This document shows, piece after piece, positions 1 to 12,173 of a stretch of DNA of 64,000 nt. This stretch comes from Sipunculus nudus (Eukaryota > Annelida > Sipuncula > Golfingiida > Sipunculidae), in contig CM049314.1 of NCBI GenBank assembly GCA_026874595.1, positions 3,433,318 to 3,497,317 of the forward strand. Reading direction: 5' to 3'. A model generated the notes under the pieces. That model searched no databases, was not told where the DNA came from, and was given only the letters and a program-made list of their open reading frames with translations. The first letter of the stretch is position 1. The number at the start of each line of letters is the position of its first letter. The position numbers and the translations under genes were made by a program.

Positions 1-314
1 TGTGAGAGGCGTTTGCAGTCGATCCAGACACAGGCACCGGGCGTTAACATCTGGACTTAATCAGTGATTTTACCGTAAAACCTGTGTGGTAAGCCCATCC
101 GTGGGACTGGCCAAAAGAGGTCTCATTCACAGGTGGTCTTTATTAAAAAGGTCCGTTATACCGGAAACCAATGTTTTCTGTTCACTCAAAAGTGGTCGTA
201 GTAGAAAAGTTTTCTTTCAGACAGGTTCCACTGTATATAAGATATACACATCCTATGAGTAACCTATATGAGTACTCGGAGGAAGTGAATATCGTCTACA
301 GTTTAAAAATAAAA
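1..314. other. No recognisable feature
   Basis: The first ~60 bp have higher GC and could be the end of an exon, but no splice site or family match supports it. The rest is unique AT-rich sequence. Confidence 0.3.
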
Positions 315-1942
315 CTAGATATTTTTTGGCACCGCAGGTGCCATAGTATCCCCAGACAATTATCCCCCCCCCCCCCCCTTTAAGAATAGGCCCCCATCTT
401 CAGCAACAATTAATATCAGACCACACTCATAGAAAAGGTCACTCTCATAGAAAAGGTCATGACCCCAATTTCAATATACATCATCCCCTAACCCATGTCA
501 ATGTATATGGGTAATATAAAAGAAATCTGTCCATTAGTTTTTGACTTATAATGCTCACAGTACTGTTAAGTGGCAATGATGGGGTATTAAACGGCACGAA
601 AACAAGTAAAAGAATAACAGGTGGCGCTACCAGTTTCCGGTACATGACAACACTATCCAAGATCTTCGATCAAATTGATTTTAGGACCAATCAATGCATC
701 CCTTATAGAGATATTAATGATTTTGTGGGATTTTTACCATATATGGCAATATTCAAGGTCAAGGCCACTCTCATAGGAAAGGTCATGACCCCAATTTAAA
801 AAGACATCATCCAAAACCAATATCTATGTATATGCATAATATGGAAGAAATCTGTCCATTAGTTTTTGACTTATAATGCTCACAGTACTGTTAAGTTACA
901 ATGATGGGGTATATTAAACGGCACGAAAACAAATAAAAGAATAACAGGTGGCGCCACCTGTTTCCGGTACATGACAATACTATCCAAGATCTTTGATCAA
1001 GTTGATTTTTGGACCAATCCTTGCATCCCTTATTGAGATATTAATGATTTTGTGTAATTTTCACCATATATGGCAATATTCAAGGTCACGGCCACTCTAA
1101 TAGGAAAGGCCATGACCCCAATTTATATATACATCATCCCATAACCCATGTCTCTGTATATGCATAATATGAAAGAAATCTGTCCATTAGTTTTTGACTT
1201 ATAATGCTCACAGTACTGTTAAGTGGCAATGATGGGGTATTAAACGGCACGAAAACAAGAAAGAATAACAGGTGGCGCCACCTGTTTCCGGTACATGACA
1301 TTACTATCCAATATCTTCGGTCAAGTTGATTTTTGGACCAATCCATGCATCCCTTATTGAGATATTAATGATTTTGTGTGATTTTCACCATATATGGCAA
1401 TATTCAAGGTCAAGGCCACTCTCATAGGAAAGATCATGACCCCAATTTAAATAAACATCATCCCATAACCCATATCTATGTATATGCATAATATAAAAGA
1501 AATCTGTCCATTAGTTTTTGACTTATAATGCTCACAGTACTGTCAAGGGGCAATTTTGGGGGTATTAAACGGCACGAAAACAAGTAAAGAATAATAGATG
1601 GCGCCACCAGTTTCTGAAACATGACAACCCTACTCATGATCTTCCATCAACTTGATTTTGGGATCAATCCATGCAAGATTTCTTGAGATATTTAAGAATT
1701 TGTGTGATTTTCCCCCAAATTGGACCTATTCAAGGTCAAGGACACTCTCCTAATCAAGGTCATGACCTCATTTTAAATAGGCGTTGTCCTCTCACCCATA
1801 TCTATACATTTATCAAGTTTGGTAAAGATTCGTGAAATATTTTTTGAGTTATCGCGCCAACAAGATTTATATGCGGCGGCGGCGGCGGCGGCGGCGGGAC
1901 CGGTAGGAAAACATAGTATCCCCCGACTTTGTCTGGGGATAC
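315..1942 (-). mobile_element. Helitron-like non-autonomous element, minus orientation (family D termini, 325-bp core)
   Basis: Read on the minus strand, the element begins GTATCCCCAGACAA with a hairpin closed by GGGGGATAC, then a GCC-repeat tract. It ends in the hairpin GGCACC-TGC-GGTGCC (328-342), a 9-nt spacer and CTAG (315-318), followed by T. Hairpin plus spacer plus CTAG|T is the classic Helitron 3' end. GTATCCCCAGACAA (346-359 as read on plus) recurs inverted at 1929-1942. The core is four ~325-bp tandem copies (about 457-1776), each with one GGTGGCGCCACC-like palindrome. No protein is encoded. Boundaries are inferred from comparison with 43572-45304. Confidence 0.65.
457..1776 (-). 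repeat. Four tandem ~325-bp core repeats
   Basis: The phrase GGTCATGACCCCAATTT or a close variant recurs near 457, 781, 1108 and 1432, giving periods of 324-327 bp. The final copy is more diverged. Each carries an AACAGGTGGCG box near 617, 944, 1271 and 1599. Confidence 0.85.
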
Positions 1943-2114
1943 AGTAAAAACTAGTAGTATGTTATAGATTTATACGTCAAGTGGCTTTGGATAACGGGCC
2001 CTTATTGTACGTCATTGGACAATAAAACTTATATATTAGTCAGCTTTTCAGTAATTAATCTAATTATTAAAAAAAATATCACATAGTCTAATAAATCCTA
2101 TATTTTCATTGCAG

Positions 2115-2231
2115 GAGGACGTGGTGCGGACCTTTCGTGCGTCCGGTGACGCGTCTGTGTTTTGGGTTCTCAGTTGCGTCGGGGCCATTTTTGGATTCGC
2201 GGCGACAGTAATGTCTGCTTTAGACGTTTGA
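2115..2231 (+). CDS. Candidate terminal exon of an unknown membrane protein
   Basis: A strong acceptor (TATTTTCATTGCAG) is followed by 38 open codons and TGA. The sequence is EDVVRTFRASGDASVFWVLS then CVGAIFGFAATVMSALDV. The stretch from VFWVLS to SAL is hydrophobic enough for a membrane-spanning helix. Local GC content is well above the surroundings, as expected for coding DNA. I do not recognise the family. No upstream exon could be placed in the preceding 2.1 kb, which includes the element at 315-1942, so the gene would start left of the window. An overlapping minus-strand frame (2060-2251) is probably a shadow. Confidence 0.45.
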   Translation, partial: EDVVRTFRASGDASVFWVLSCVGAIFGFAATVMSALDV

Positions 2232-2974
2232 GGGCGCCACCTCATATTCATTCAATCCATATCGAGCACCGGTGCATCAAGACACGAACGCCGTTTGTGC
2301 TTAAAGCCAAATCATATCTGGCCTTTCACTAATTACCAAGGGACCTAAGGAATCAGTGTAATATGATTTGGTACGAAAAATATATCATTTTCTTCGAGAA
2401 GCAATCATTTTATATCAATCATGTGACAAAGATTGATTATTTCCTTAAATTTTTTGTAGATATTATATCATAATCAGACACGCGAGCTTTCATTGTTTTG
2501 CAAATTTTGATCTTATCATCATATCGTATGTGTAGCAAGAAAGGGAAAATGTGTGAAATTGTGTGCATGAATAGCGCGGCAACACTATGGCATAAACAGA
2601 TTAAGATTGTGTCAAGAGCATAATATTTGTAGGTTTTCATCTTCTGCTGCCAATCAGAAAGATACCAATTGAGGACTTATTTATTTCAAACATCTTTTAC
2701 CAGGATAGCCTATATTCAGCTCATTTGCTGGTTTTTAACAGAGTCCTGGATAAAGTTAGAACATATAAAATGAATAAAATATACATCATACAGATACAGA
2801 TTAAACATGACATAGTGCTATATATATTAAATACATAGTTCAATACATAGCGCGAACGATTAAAAGATGTTATGCAGTAATGGAACATAGTCGTTACATA
2901 GAAGACATTGAAAATAAAATAAAATAAAATACATATCAATCTCATGAAATTGATGAAAGGTAGATTTATGGTAA

Positions 2975-3303
2975 TATACAAGTTAGAATAATATAAAATG
3001 CTTAAAATGGTCGTGATCTGAGGCATACTTTAAGGATAAAGGCAGTTGATTCCATAGTTATGGACCTGCATAGTTAAAACTAGATTTAAAACGTTCACGT
3101 CTGGGCCTGGGTAAAATCAAATTATGGCTGTCAGAAGATCGTGTTTCATATGGCATCCGTTGCAACCTGAGAACAGTTTTAAAATATTCAGGTACGTCTT
3201 CAGACAAACATTTATATACAATTGAACACAACAAATACCGATACCTTTCTTCGCACTTTTGAAAGTGCCTGTAAGCTTGCGCCACCTGATGACACGGGCA
3301 CAA
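2975..3303 (-). mobile_element. LINE (non-LTR retrotransposon) reverse transcriptase C-terminal remnant
   Basis: On the minus strand, 3303-3058 reads in part RYRYLLCSIVYKCLSEDVPE and RERFKSSFNYAGP. After one TAA stop it continues LWNQLPLSLKYASDHDHFKH. This order (YKCL...P.Y, R....LILP, F..SF.Y.GP, LWN.LP, S...FK) is the usual tail after the reverse transcriptase domain in CR1/Jockey-like LINEs. Only the tail is present and it is broken, so this is a 5'-truncated dead copy. Confidence 0.75.
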
Positions 3304-5221
3304 ACCAGAAGGTGACGTTGTAAGCCTTTAATTTCACCTTCGACTTTTTAACATAAATTTGGAGCGTTTTCTACTTATAAATATGTTAATATTTTGAAGA
3401 AAATATAATGCAAATTTTATACATGCAGATCAGCATGAGACTTTCAGTGATTAATATGCACAATAGTTTCCTATATCAGACAATGACCAGGCCTAATATT
3501 GCTGAAGAATTATTTAAAAAAATTATAGAAATACAACTTTATAAGAGTCGCCCATAGCGTGGATAAACATATTATGGTCACGGTGTTAAAATTAGGCTGC
3601 TTTCACTTAAATTTCCAGGGTGTATTTATCACCCAGTTTCGCCCCTGTACGATGTCGTAAGGTAAGAGAATGAACGACATTTCAGAACTGCCGTCGCAAA
3701 TCGTAGCTTAGGAATTGTAGGGTATGGTCATGTGTACGCATCCTGGCATACCGTAGGATATAGTATAGGCAATAGTTTTAAAATCGCAGCATGAAATGGT
3801 GGCAGAAAATCTAAGACGATCGCGGGCAATTGAACCTATAGTAAACTATAGTAGGCCTACCTGTCGGTCGGGGGGGGGGGGGGGGGCGGGGAGGGGGGGA
3901 GGAGGATTGTTTTACGGAGGGGCAGAGAATCGTCGGATTGAGTGACGGGTGTTTTTTCAGGTATTGTTGTGGGAGCAAATCGAAGCTTATAATGTAGACC
4001 AAAAATTTGCACGGTGTGTTGAGGCCTTTACATGTGGACCCTTAGTATTTCCACCATATATGTTGGCGCAACGTTCGCAAAAGGGGCATGCGTTGCTGAA
4101 TAGATCTGATAAAATTAACCAATTTAAGATTCACAATGTATATATGATTCTGAGTGGGTTTACTCGTCACGCTGAAAAGAACAAACAATTTAGCCAGAGC
4201 GTTTTATACGGAGGATTTATCTTTAGCAATCGGCCGTCTGTCCAGCTATTGACCGTGTGTAGCGCCACCTTCAGTAGCCAATTTACACTTAGGAGCCTTG
4301 GTTTGATTTGCAGAGAATTTGTGAGATATTTTTGCGACTGACTATGGTTGTGATGTCTGAATAATTCAGTCCTTGTGAATATGAAACTAATTTTATAGAT
4401 ATGATGTCATCCTTATGTATTTTATAAATCACGAGATGCAATAAATTTATTTCTTTATATTACAATGAATTACCTTTTTGTTACAATTAAGTATTTGACC
4501 AGTGATTTATTTGTCTTGGTGCTAACCCAGTACACTGCGCAGAATCGGACTTTAATAGTACCTCTCTGCTGGTCAGAGTTTGTGGGCTTCAAAATCTGCC
4601 ACCCACAATGCACCGGGGCTTCTACATACACCAGAAGCGTACCTATAGATGTAGTGAAGAGGGTTATGTAGTCTGTTTATTTGTTTGACCAGATGTTCTA
4701 AGGCAAATTACCTGAGCATGGGTGTTTTTGTTGTATGAACTTCACAGAATGAGTAATGTTTTGTAAGCACACGCATATTAAATGTAAAAAAGTGGTGATG
4801 TAGGATTTTCCCCCACAGATAATAGAAATAAACACGGGAATTTAAGTTTAAAATCGCCAAACGACCGAAAGGTCTGCCCCAAAGATATACTGCCAGTCTA
4901 TCAGGTAAACGTGATAAAGGGGGAAGCCAGAACTATCGTGGCGGCTACTGAACTTTACCTTGTGTCGATAAACGTTTAGCCCCTCAACACGTCCAAATGA
5001 CTTAACCATGTGCCGACCAGACGTTGGCCGCTGGGCCCACGTCTGGATCATTCAAGCCCAAGAGAAGAAGTGGTGCCCTGCAATTGGCCAGCCTACTTTA
5101 CAATAAGGATGGATTATTAACTGGTCAGTCAGAATATGAATATGAGAGGTAGAAGGTACTGATGTCTTAGTGTTTCCTTGAAATGTAACAAATTTTCATT
5201 TTAAAGTTTGTCAGATAAGAC
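3304..5221. other. Mostly unique sequence
   Basis: Apart from the ORF at 3955-4341 and the G17 tract at 3870, I see no conserved gene, RNA or repeat. The minus frame at 4848-5051 has no recognisable motif. Confidence 0.4.
3955..4341 (+). other. Unassigned ORF, possible terminal exon
   Basis: After a pyrimidine-rich TTTTTTCAG (ending 3960), an open frame runs about 127 codons to TGA at 4339-4341. AATAAA follows at 4440-4445. The translation (VLLWEQIEAYNVDQKFARCV...) has no motif I recognise. The codons are AT-rich and the composition does not stand out from the flanks. It could be a last exon or a chance ORF. Confidence 0.2.
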
Positions 5222-7303
5222 AAACAAGGCCTATAGCGAACCAGTGCAATGGGATTTACACCAGGTATAATGGTTCAATGCTGGAACATTACTTTTAAAG
5301 TACATGTGTAACATATACATGAACAAATCATTTACTAAACATTTTGAACAAGGACCAATTACACAAACATCATTGCTGAAATACTGGCATGGGTGCACAC
5401 AACACAAAAATGATTGTAGTTTTCGCCACCAGCCTTATATACAACAGAGCTATGCTAAATGTATACAAATGCCCAATTTTAGGCTGATATATCAAACCCA
5501 TCCTGAGAAACAAACAGGGACATACACTTTGCAAAAATTATTGTATGGGGTACCACTCGTCTTGTATATGACTTAAAGCTATCCAATTTGAATAAATATG
5601 CACAATTTCAGGCTGATATATCAAATCCCTCCTGAGAAATAAGCAGGCACATACACTGTGCATAAGTCATGGTATTTGGCGACACCAGTCTTGTGAACGT
5701 TAAAGCCATCAAAGATGTATGGATAGGTCAAAATACCAGGCCAATACATCAAACTTCTCTTGAATCAGGTGCACTGGGCTAACCAGGCTAAGGTGAGAAA
5801 GGCAGTTGCCCCGAGTGAACCGGAACAAATTGCTAGCTCTAGCTACTGTACTGAGCGAACTCTTGACCTGCACCTGGTTCCACTGAGTGATCTCTTGACC
5901 TGTAATTAGCTGCACTGAGTGAACTCTTGACCTGTTGCATAATTTGACACAGTTTGCAGTATGTCAAAGTTATAAACAGATCCAGACTGACCTTTGGCCC
6001 GTTGCCAAATCTGAAATAGATAGCAGTCTGCCAGGCTATTTATAGATACAGACTTAACCTTGGCCTGTGTGTAAATCTTTTTACACATAGTGGAAGTTTT
6101 TTGCGACAGTGCTTCTGTCATGCTGACATATCCATTAGATTTTTTTTTATCAAAATATTTAGGATAATAAAAGATGTAGTCCTTTCATCGTTAAAGGTCC
6201 AATAATTCTGCCAACAATCAATAAAGTAAACTTAAACAAAGGCCTCCTATGAATCATTTTTGTGCAATGTTACAGAAGTTGAAACAACAGTTTTGCAAAA
6301 GAAGGCCATTGCAGTCCTCAGTTTGAAATAGGCTTACTAAAATTATGAGGTTTATGTCCATAAAATACAGGTCAATGTAGGTGGTGCCAAAAAAAAACTG
6401 CAATTTTAAAAATGAGTCATGTGATCAACATTTGTACTAAACTTGGTGATGCAAGCTCCTGTAGTTTCTGAGATTATTTCAGTTTGTCTACTTGGGCAAA
6501 TGACCGAAGTCCAAATTCCTGTAAATCGGCCTAAATTAATCAAACCAAAATCATTTGAACATACTTGAGAGAGCTTATATCTGGAATTATATCCTCAAAA
6601 TATTGAACATTTTGGCTGAACAATTTCAGCAGAGAAGATTTTCAAATGTTTTCTGGCTTTGTCCCCGTAAAATGTAAATTTATGCAGGTAGCGCCACAGA
6701 ACGCTCAATCCCACATTTGATAAGCGACAGATTTTGCATAAAATTTGGGGATGCTAGCTCCTGCTTTTCCTGAGAAATTATGGGTTAATGTACTGATGAC
6801 CAACAACCCTTGTACAGAAAAGGTTGATGCAGGTGGCGCCACCAATACCTCAAATTCATATATAAGTCATGCAACCACTTTTTGCATAAAATTTTGCAAG
6901 ATTGCTCCAGCTGTTACTTATATTGTTATTTTAGTATCTTTTTTGACCAAATGACCAAGTTCAGCTTCCTGTAACTTGGCCAAAATTCACCAACTGGAAC
7001 CATTCAAAAAAACTTGAGAGAGACTGTTTCAGAGAGTTCCTTTGAAATATTGAAAAATGTGGAAAGACAGTTTCGGGGAAGAAGATTTTTAAAGTATTTT
7101 TTGCCTTTTCTCTATAAAATCTAAGTAAATGCAGATAGAAAAAAAAGGAAAATGCAATAGAGATTTAAAGTTTTTTCTTAAGATAAGACTGATTTTTTGC
7201 ATAATATTTGTTGATGCTAGCTCCTGCTGTTTTTAAGATATTGTGAGTTAACATACAGATTATAACACAACACCACACCATTACACAAGCTAACAGATTT
7301 GCT
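5222..7303 (+). mobile_element. Family C element, copy C1
   Basis: The 5' end is ACAAGGCCTATAGCGAACC and the 3' end CACAAGCTAACAGATTTGCTA, a decayed form of the family's inverted ends GCGAACCTGTG / CACAGGTTCGCTA. The core is ~300-bp repeats with phrases such as CATAAAATTTGG(T/G)GATGMTAGCTCC and GGTGGCGCCACC (6835). Also present is the TTGACCTGT...TCTGACACAGTTGGCAG block shared with C2 and C3. No ORF is supported. Confidence 0.6.
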
Positions 7304-7509
7304 AAAAAAGGCAGTCCCACAATGCCAAACTGGAAAAGGTTGGTTTTGAGTAGAAACAACATCTGGCGAAAGTGTGCTAAACCAGATCCTTCAGTAGAAA
7401 CGAATAATGGAAAAAATACATTCCCAGCTTTTCATGTCCCTGGATTTTACCCATAAATGATTTAAAAAGGCAAATCTTTATTAAACTGTGTGATTCATTG
7501 CCCAAAAAT

Positions 7510-9947
7510 ACAAGTGACCCATGGGTCATGAAGCTCAGCTGCCAAGCATGACCTGTGACATCATGGACTGAGATTCACAACTTCCAGTCAAATTTTGAAG
7601 AACCAATTCGCCAATTTGTTGAAAATTTTCTATGACAACAGAAATATATATTACCTATGTCTGGTTAAAACACAGTGAATTGATGGTCTGAGGAAAATGC
7701 ATGATTGTTAAGCTATCAGGAACTATTCCAACAGCTTGCTTGAAACCTGTCAGTCTCAAAAGGAACACCACAAAGGGCAAATATAAGATCAAAATATATA
7801 GCAAAAATCAAGGAAATACATGCAAGAATTATTGAGAAACATGTGCTTCTGTATGAATTTTTATTCAATACAAGCCAACTGTACTGCACTTTTATAAATG
7901 ATGGTAATATTTATTCAGAAATATTTGACCCAATCCTTTACAAGATTACATAAATATACATCCAACTGCATTCACTTTAACTGTTCTTGAGATAATATGA
8001 TCAAAAGGAATTAAAAGATGGTTGCCTGGTGGCCATATTGGACTTCTGACAAGTCTGAAATCAGACAACAAACATTCTCTAAATCGGACCAAACATTAAA
8101 GAAAAATTACTGAAACTGCCCTGAAGAAAGAATTTCTAAGGTGGCTAACTGGCAGACATAATGGATTTCTGACAAGTATGACATTTGATATCCCACATTC
8201 TCCAATAAGAGACCAAACTTGGGGCAAATTATCCAGTAATAAATGCCCAAAATAATTCAAAAGGCATGTCCAGGCCCTCATATCAGATTTATAGATATGC
8301 AATTGTAAAAAGTGTAAGTCCAATATTTTTATTATCACTCTGCTTTTCAATGGGGTCAGCAGGGTAGGTAAACTGCCAAACCTGAAAGAAAAGAAATGCA
8401 GAAAGCATGACTAGGAGTCTTGAAATTAAACAAAAAGCCATCCTAAATCAAGGTACACATCCACATATTATGAGAACAAACACTTGCTTTTATATGTGGT
8501 GATATATATTAAAATATTCAGATATCTAGGAAACTAAGTTTATTGCTAGGATTCCAAAAAAAAAACTGCAAAATGTTCCCATCATCTTATAAATCAGTAG
8601 CTAAACCTTAATACTATACTCTCATAGTCTTAATGCCTGGCTGAAGCATTCTGACAACAGTGTTTTTGTTATGAAGTACCGAGGTACTTATCACTGAGCC
8701 TTATCACTTAATAGGCTGATACAAAAGGGAGTCATATGTCACCAGTGTTACTCACAATTACAGCCACACAGGCAGATGTACCAGCTGGAGTGGGATGGTT
8801 ATATATACAAGAAAAATAGAGATGGTCTATAAAATAAGTAATTGTGAACATCCCTGACCTATGACCTTGGCCTTTTGCCCATATATCAACTGGATTCTTT
8901 CTAAATGATGGGTAACTACTGACCACTTAAATCTGGTGTCATTACTTGGCAACCAATGGGTGAATAACTTTGACCTGCAACCTTTAACCTGCTGACCAGC
9001 TGACCCCAAAATCAATAAGTTATTTATTCAAGCAAAAAGACCCATAAATATGAAGTTGAGTCAAAATGAGTGATGCATAGATGTGGCATATGTGAAAGAC
9101 TGAAGGTTTGGGTTGAACAGTTACACTTGAAATATGCTCACAAGCATTTAGAACAATTAAATATTGTGACCTTGACCTTTGACTTTTTGACCTCAACATC
9201 AATAGGCTTCTTCCCTTATTGGTAGGTAAGCCATATATGACAGATGGAAGGTACAGATTGAAAAGTTTGCCTGAAAATGACTCCACACAAGAAGTGGGTG
9301 CTGTGAACTTGACCTTTGACCTCAAAATCAACAGGTCTTTTCCCCTGTTGGCAGAGAAGCGATATCAGTGCTGGAAGGTTTGGAATGAAAAGTCTAGCTT
9401 GAAATGTGTCCACTACCTTTTCAAAGAAGTGGATCCTGTGATCCTGACCTTTGACCTTGTGACCTCAAAATCTATAGGATTCTTCTCCAACTTAGTAGGT
9501 GAGCTATATGTGAAAGATCAAAGAATTGGGATGAAAGGGTTGGCTTAAAATGCATCCACAGGCTTTTCAAAGAAGAGGCTCCTGTGACCTTGACCTTTGA
9601 CCTTTTGACCTAAAAAAAATTATGGTTCTTCCCCTGTTGGTAGGTGAGCTGTATGTGAAAGATGGAAGGTTTGGGATGAAAATTTTGTCTCAAAGAGTTA
9701 TTTCTGGGGGGTGCAAACACACCCCATAACTTCGAGAATATAGGTCGCAATGACCTAATTTCAGGTTTGCAAGGAGATCTTTTTATAACCTCTAAGACTG
9801 CATAGGGTTCATGGCCCTAGCCCCTACGGTTACGATTTGTGCCCTGCTAACGGATGGACGGCCGGCCGGACGGCCGGCAACAGACGGAAGGACGCCGGAC
9901 AAAGACCCATCGCTATAGCCCAGCATGACTGAAAGTCAGCTGAGCTA
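7510..9947 (+). mobile_element. Family A element, copy A1 (2.4 kb)
   Basis: It starts ACAAGTGACCCATGGGTCAT, where TGACCCATGGGTCA is a perfect palindrome, followed by GCTCAGCTG. It ends CAGCTGAGCTA, the inverse of that box. Before the end lies a CGGACGG/CCGG tract (9855-9900) and a short hairpin (TGACT-GAA-AGTCA). The core (about 8860-9700) has ~135-146-bp tandem repeats rich in TGACCTTTGACC. A2 at 32729-35161 is almost identical over its full length. Non-autonomous; no protein. Confidence 0.8.
9173..9603 (+). promoter_or_regulatory. Array of nuclear-receptor DR1 sites in A1
   Basis: TGACCTTTGACCT, the reverse complement of the DR1 consensus AGGTCAAAGGTCA, is perfect at 9310-9322, 9445-9457 and 9591-9603, and has one mismatch at 9173-9185. 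Some are preceded by TGACCT, giving an NR5A/ERR-type extended half-site TCAAGGTCA. Binding in vivo is inference. Confidence 0.55.
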
Positions 9948-10359
9948 AAAAAAATATAACAACAATGATTTTACTTCACACATTATATTTCAGTATAGAT
10001 ATGCAAGTCTGAACACAATGAATATGCGTTTATTGCTGTCCATATTTATATTTAGAGTTTCTAATATTTTTTTGTGTACACACAAGTGCAGTTGTGCTTA
10101 AATGCATTGAGATGATAGTTCAAGTTCATAAAAGATTATGGAAGAAGTTTACTAATACCTCTGGCAAATAAATGAGCTGCACAAATGGTTTATGCCATAG
10201 TTGAGACTAGTATATATGGTCTCTAATTATTAGACTAATACAATAAGGGTTACACTAGCTTTCTGGTGCTCAACTCTTTTTGCAAGTGGATGCAGTCTGG
10301 TAGTGGTTTCCAGCTGGTAAACCAGGCTTACCTACACCTGAACAAGGGAACTGAACACC

Positions 10360-10385
10360 TAAAAGTGAGTGAGTGAGTGAGTGAG
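10360..10385 (+). repeat. GTGA microsatellite
   Basis: Short run of GTGAGTGAGTGAGTGA about 500 bp past the CCNC stop. Confidence 0.8.
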
Positions 10386-10625
10386 ACCTCATCTGGCTAA
10401 TCTGAACAATGGAGTCTAATTCACTTTCTCATGTATGCCAACAAACTAGCACCACAGCTCGACCCTAAGAGTAGCCCTTATACATGACAAACTGCAATTA
10501 TTATGGAATAACATTCAATACAGGTTTAGATTCATATAATAAACTGAGGAATAAATGTGAGCAACTGTATCAAAATAAGTCAACATTCAAGCCAACTCAA
10601 GATTTCCATAATTTTCAACCCCGGT

Positions 10626-10631
10626 TTTATT
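10626..10631 (-). terminator. Possible CCNC polyadenylation signal AATAAA
   Basis: AATAAA on the minus strand, about 250 nt past the stop codon. It is one of several AT-rich candidates in the region; transcript data would be needed to choose. Confidence 0.3.
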
Positions 10632-10878
10632 TGGGACCTGAACTTTACAGTTTTCATAATCTAGATATTATTTATAGCTTGCGGATAGTTTGCACACTGC
10701 TTTGTTCAATCAAATACAAGACCATGCAACCTCAGCTGACTCTGGAGAAAGTCTAGACACAACATCAGAGGGGTATTAACTTCAAGACTAGTTCTGAAAT
10801 TAGTTCACGTCACCTCAATTATCAGTTTGTTTTACATATGCAAAAAAAAAATCCATGGACTCTCTCCACTGAATGACA

Positions 10879-10975
10879 TCATGTTTGACCTTGCTGCAGG
10901 GACCCTTGTTGCTGAGCATTTTGTTGTGAACCCTGACCGCCAGAGTTTATTTCCTGTGATGCCTGAGATGGTGGC
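10879..10975 (-). CDS. CCNC: Cyclin C exon 11, Q-rich tail and stop
   Basis: Residues 267-298 and TGA (10879-10881). The tail reads RPPSQASQEINSGGQGSQQN then AQQQGSLQQGQT. It is richer in Gln than the S/N-rich vertebrate tail. The acceptor is TTCCATGCAG. The phase joins exactly with exon 10, and the tail is unstructured by composition, so its length is expected to vary between phyla. Confidence 0.9.
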
Positions 10976-12136
10976 CTGCATGGAAATATAAAAACAAGGT
11001 GAAATGTACAATGAGGATATCAGGGCTGGTATGATTCAAAGCACTGTCAAAAAGTCATTAAAATCATGAAAATTTATTTTTCTTAAGTAAACTGATTGAT
11101 TGCCATACCAGTATATCTCACTTTATTATGAATTATAAAACATAACAAAATCACCAAATGATAGGATATAGGATATATCAGATGAGAAACAGTTTTTACC
11201 AAAGCAACAGATATGCTACAGTTTGTGAAATGAGGCACACAGTTTACCATATACCAAACTGAGGGAGAGCACCAAACTGAGGGAGAGCACCAAACTGAGG
11301 GAGAGCAACAAACTGAGGGAAAGCAACACACTGAGGGAGGGCAACAAACTGAGGGAGAGCTACAAACTGAGGGAGAGCAACAAACTGAGGGAGAGCAACA
11401 AACTGAGGGAGAGCAACAAACTGAGGGAGAGCAACAAACTGAGGGAGAGCAACAAACTGAGGGAGAACAACAAACTGAGGGAGAGCACCAAACTGAGGGA
11501 GAGCACCAAACTGAGGGAGAGCACCAAACTGAGGGAGAGCACCAAACTGAGGGAGAGCACCAAACTGAGGGAGAGCTACAAACTGAGAGAGAGCTACAAA
11601 CTGAGGGAGAGCAACAAACTGAGGGAGAGCTACAAACTGAGGGAGAGCTACAAACTGAGGGAGAGCAACAAACTGAGGGAGAGCAACAAACTGAAGGAGA
11701 GCTACAAACTGAGGGAGAGCTACAAACTGAGGGAGAGCTACAAACTGAGGGAGAGCAACAAACTGAGGGAGAGCAACAAACTGAGGGAGAGCTACAAACT
11801 GAGGGAGAGCTACAAACTGAGGGAGAGCAACAAACTGAGGGAGAGCTACAAACTGAGGGAGAGCTACAAACTGAGGCAGAGCAATAAACTGAGGGAGAGC
11901 ACCAAACTGAGGGAGAGCTACATTGTTCCTTGACTTGCTAAAATCAACTAACCTCCATAGCTGTAAATATGTTTGCTTTCATTTAGGAGATATATACAAT
12001 TTACTGCAACAGTGATAACTGATCAAAGGGTATATGAATTGATATCGAATCAATTCTAAGTCACAGTTCGCAAGCCTACTATTAAAATCATTTGACTTTC
12101 CTGCTCTTTAAAATCTGCAATGTTCCAGTTTTATCA

Positions 12137-12173
<37 letters not shown>

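Noticed and set aside
1-60. GC-rich start of the window as an exon end
   Set aside because: No donor in phase and no family match; the partial context is insufficient.
311-1954. AAAACTAG on both sides of the element at 315-1942 as an 8-bp target duplication
   Set aside because: The CTAG on the left matches the terminal CTAG of element D, which has no duplication, so the match on the right is probably chance.
8732-9548. Overlapping frames on both strands of A1, repeated at 33947-34764
   Set aside because: The same frames recur because A2 is a copy; they cross tandem core repeats and have no protein motif.
11083-11563. Minus-strand frames of LSLSLV/LSLSLL repeats
   Set aside because: They follow the 18-bp minisatellite, whose unit is divisible by three; no start context or splice support.
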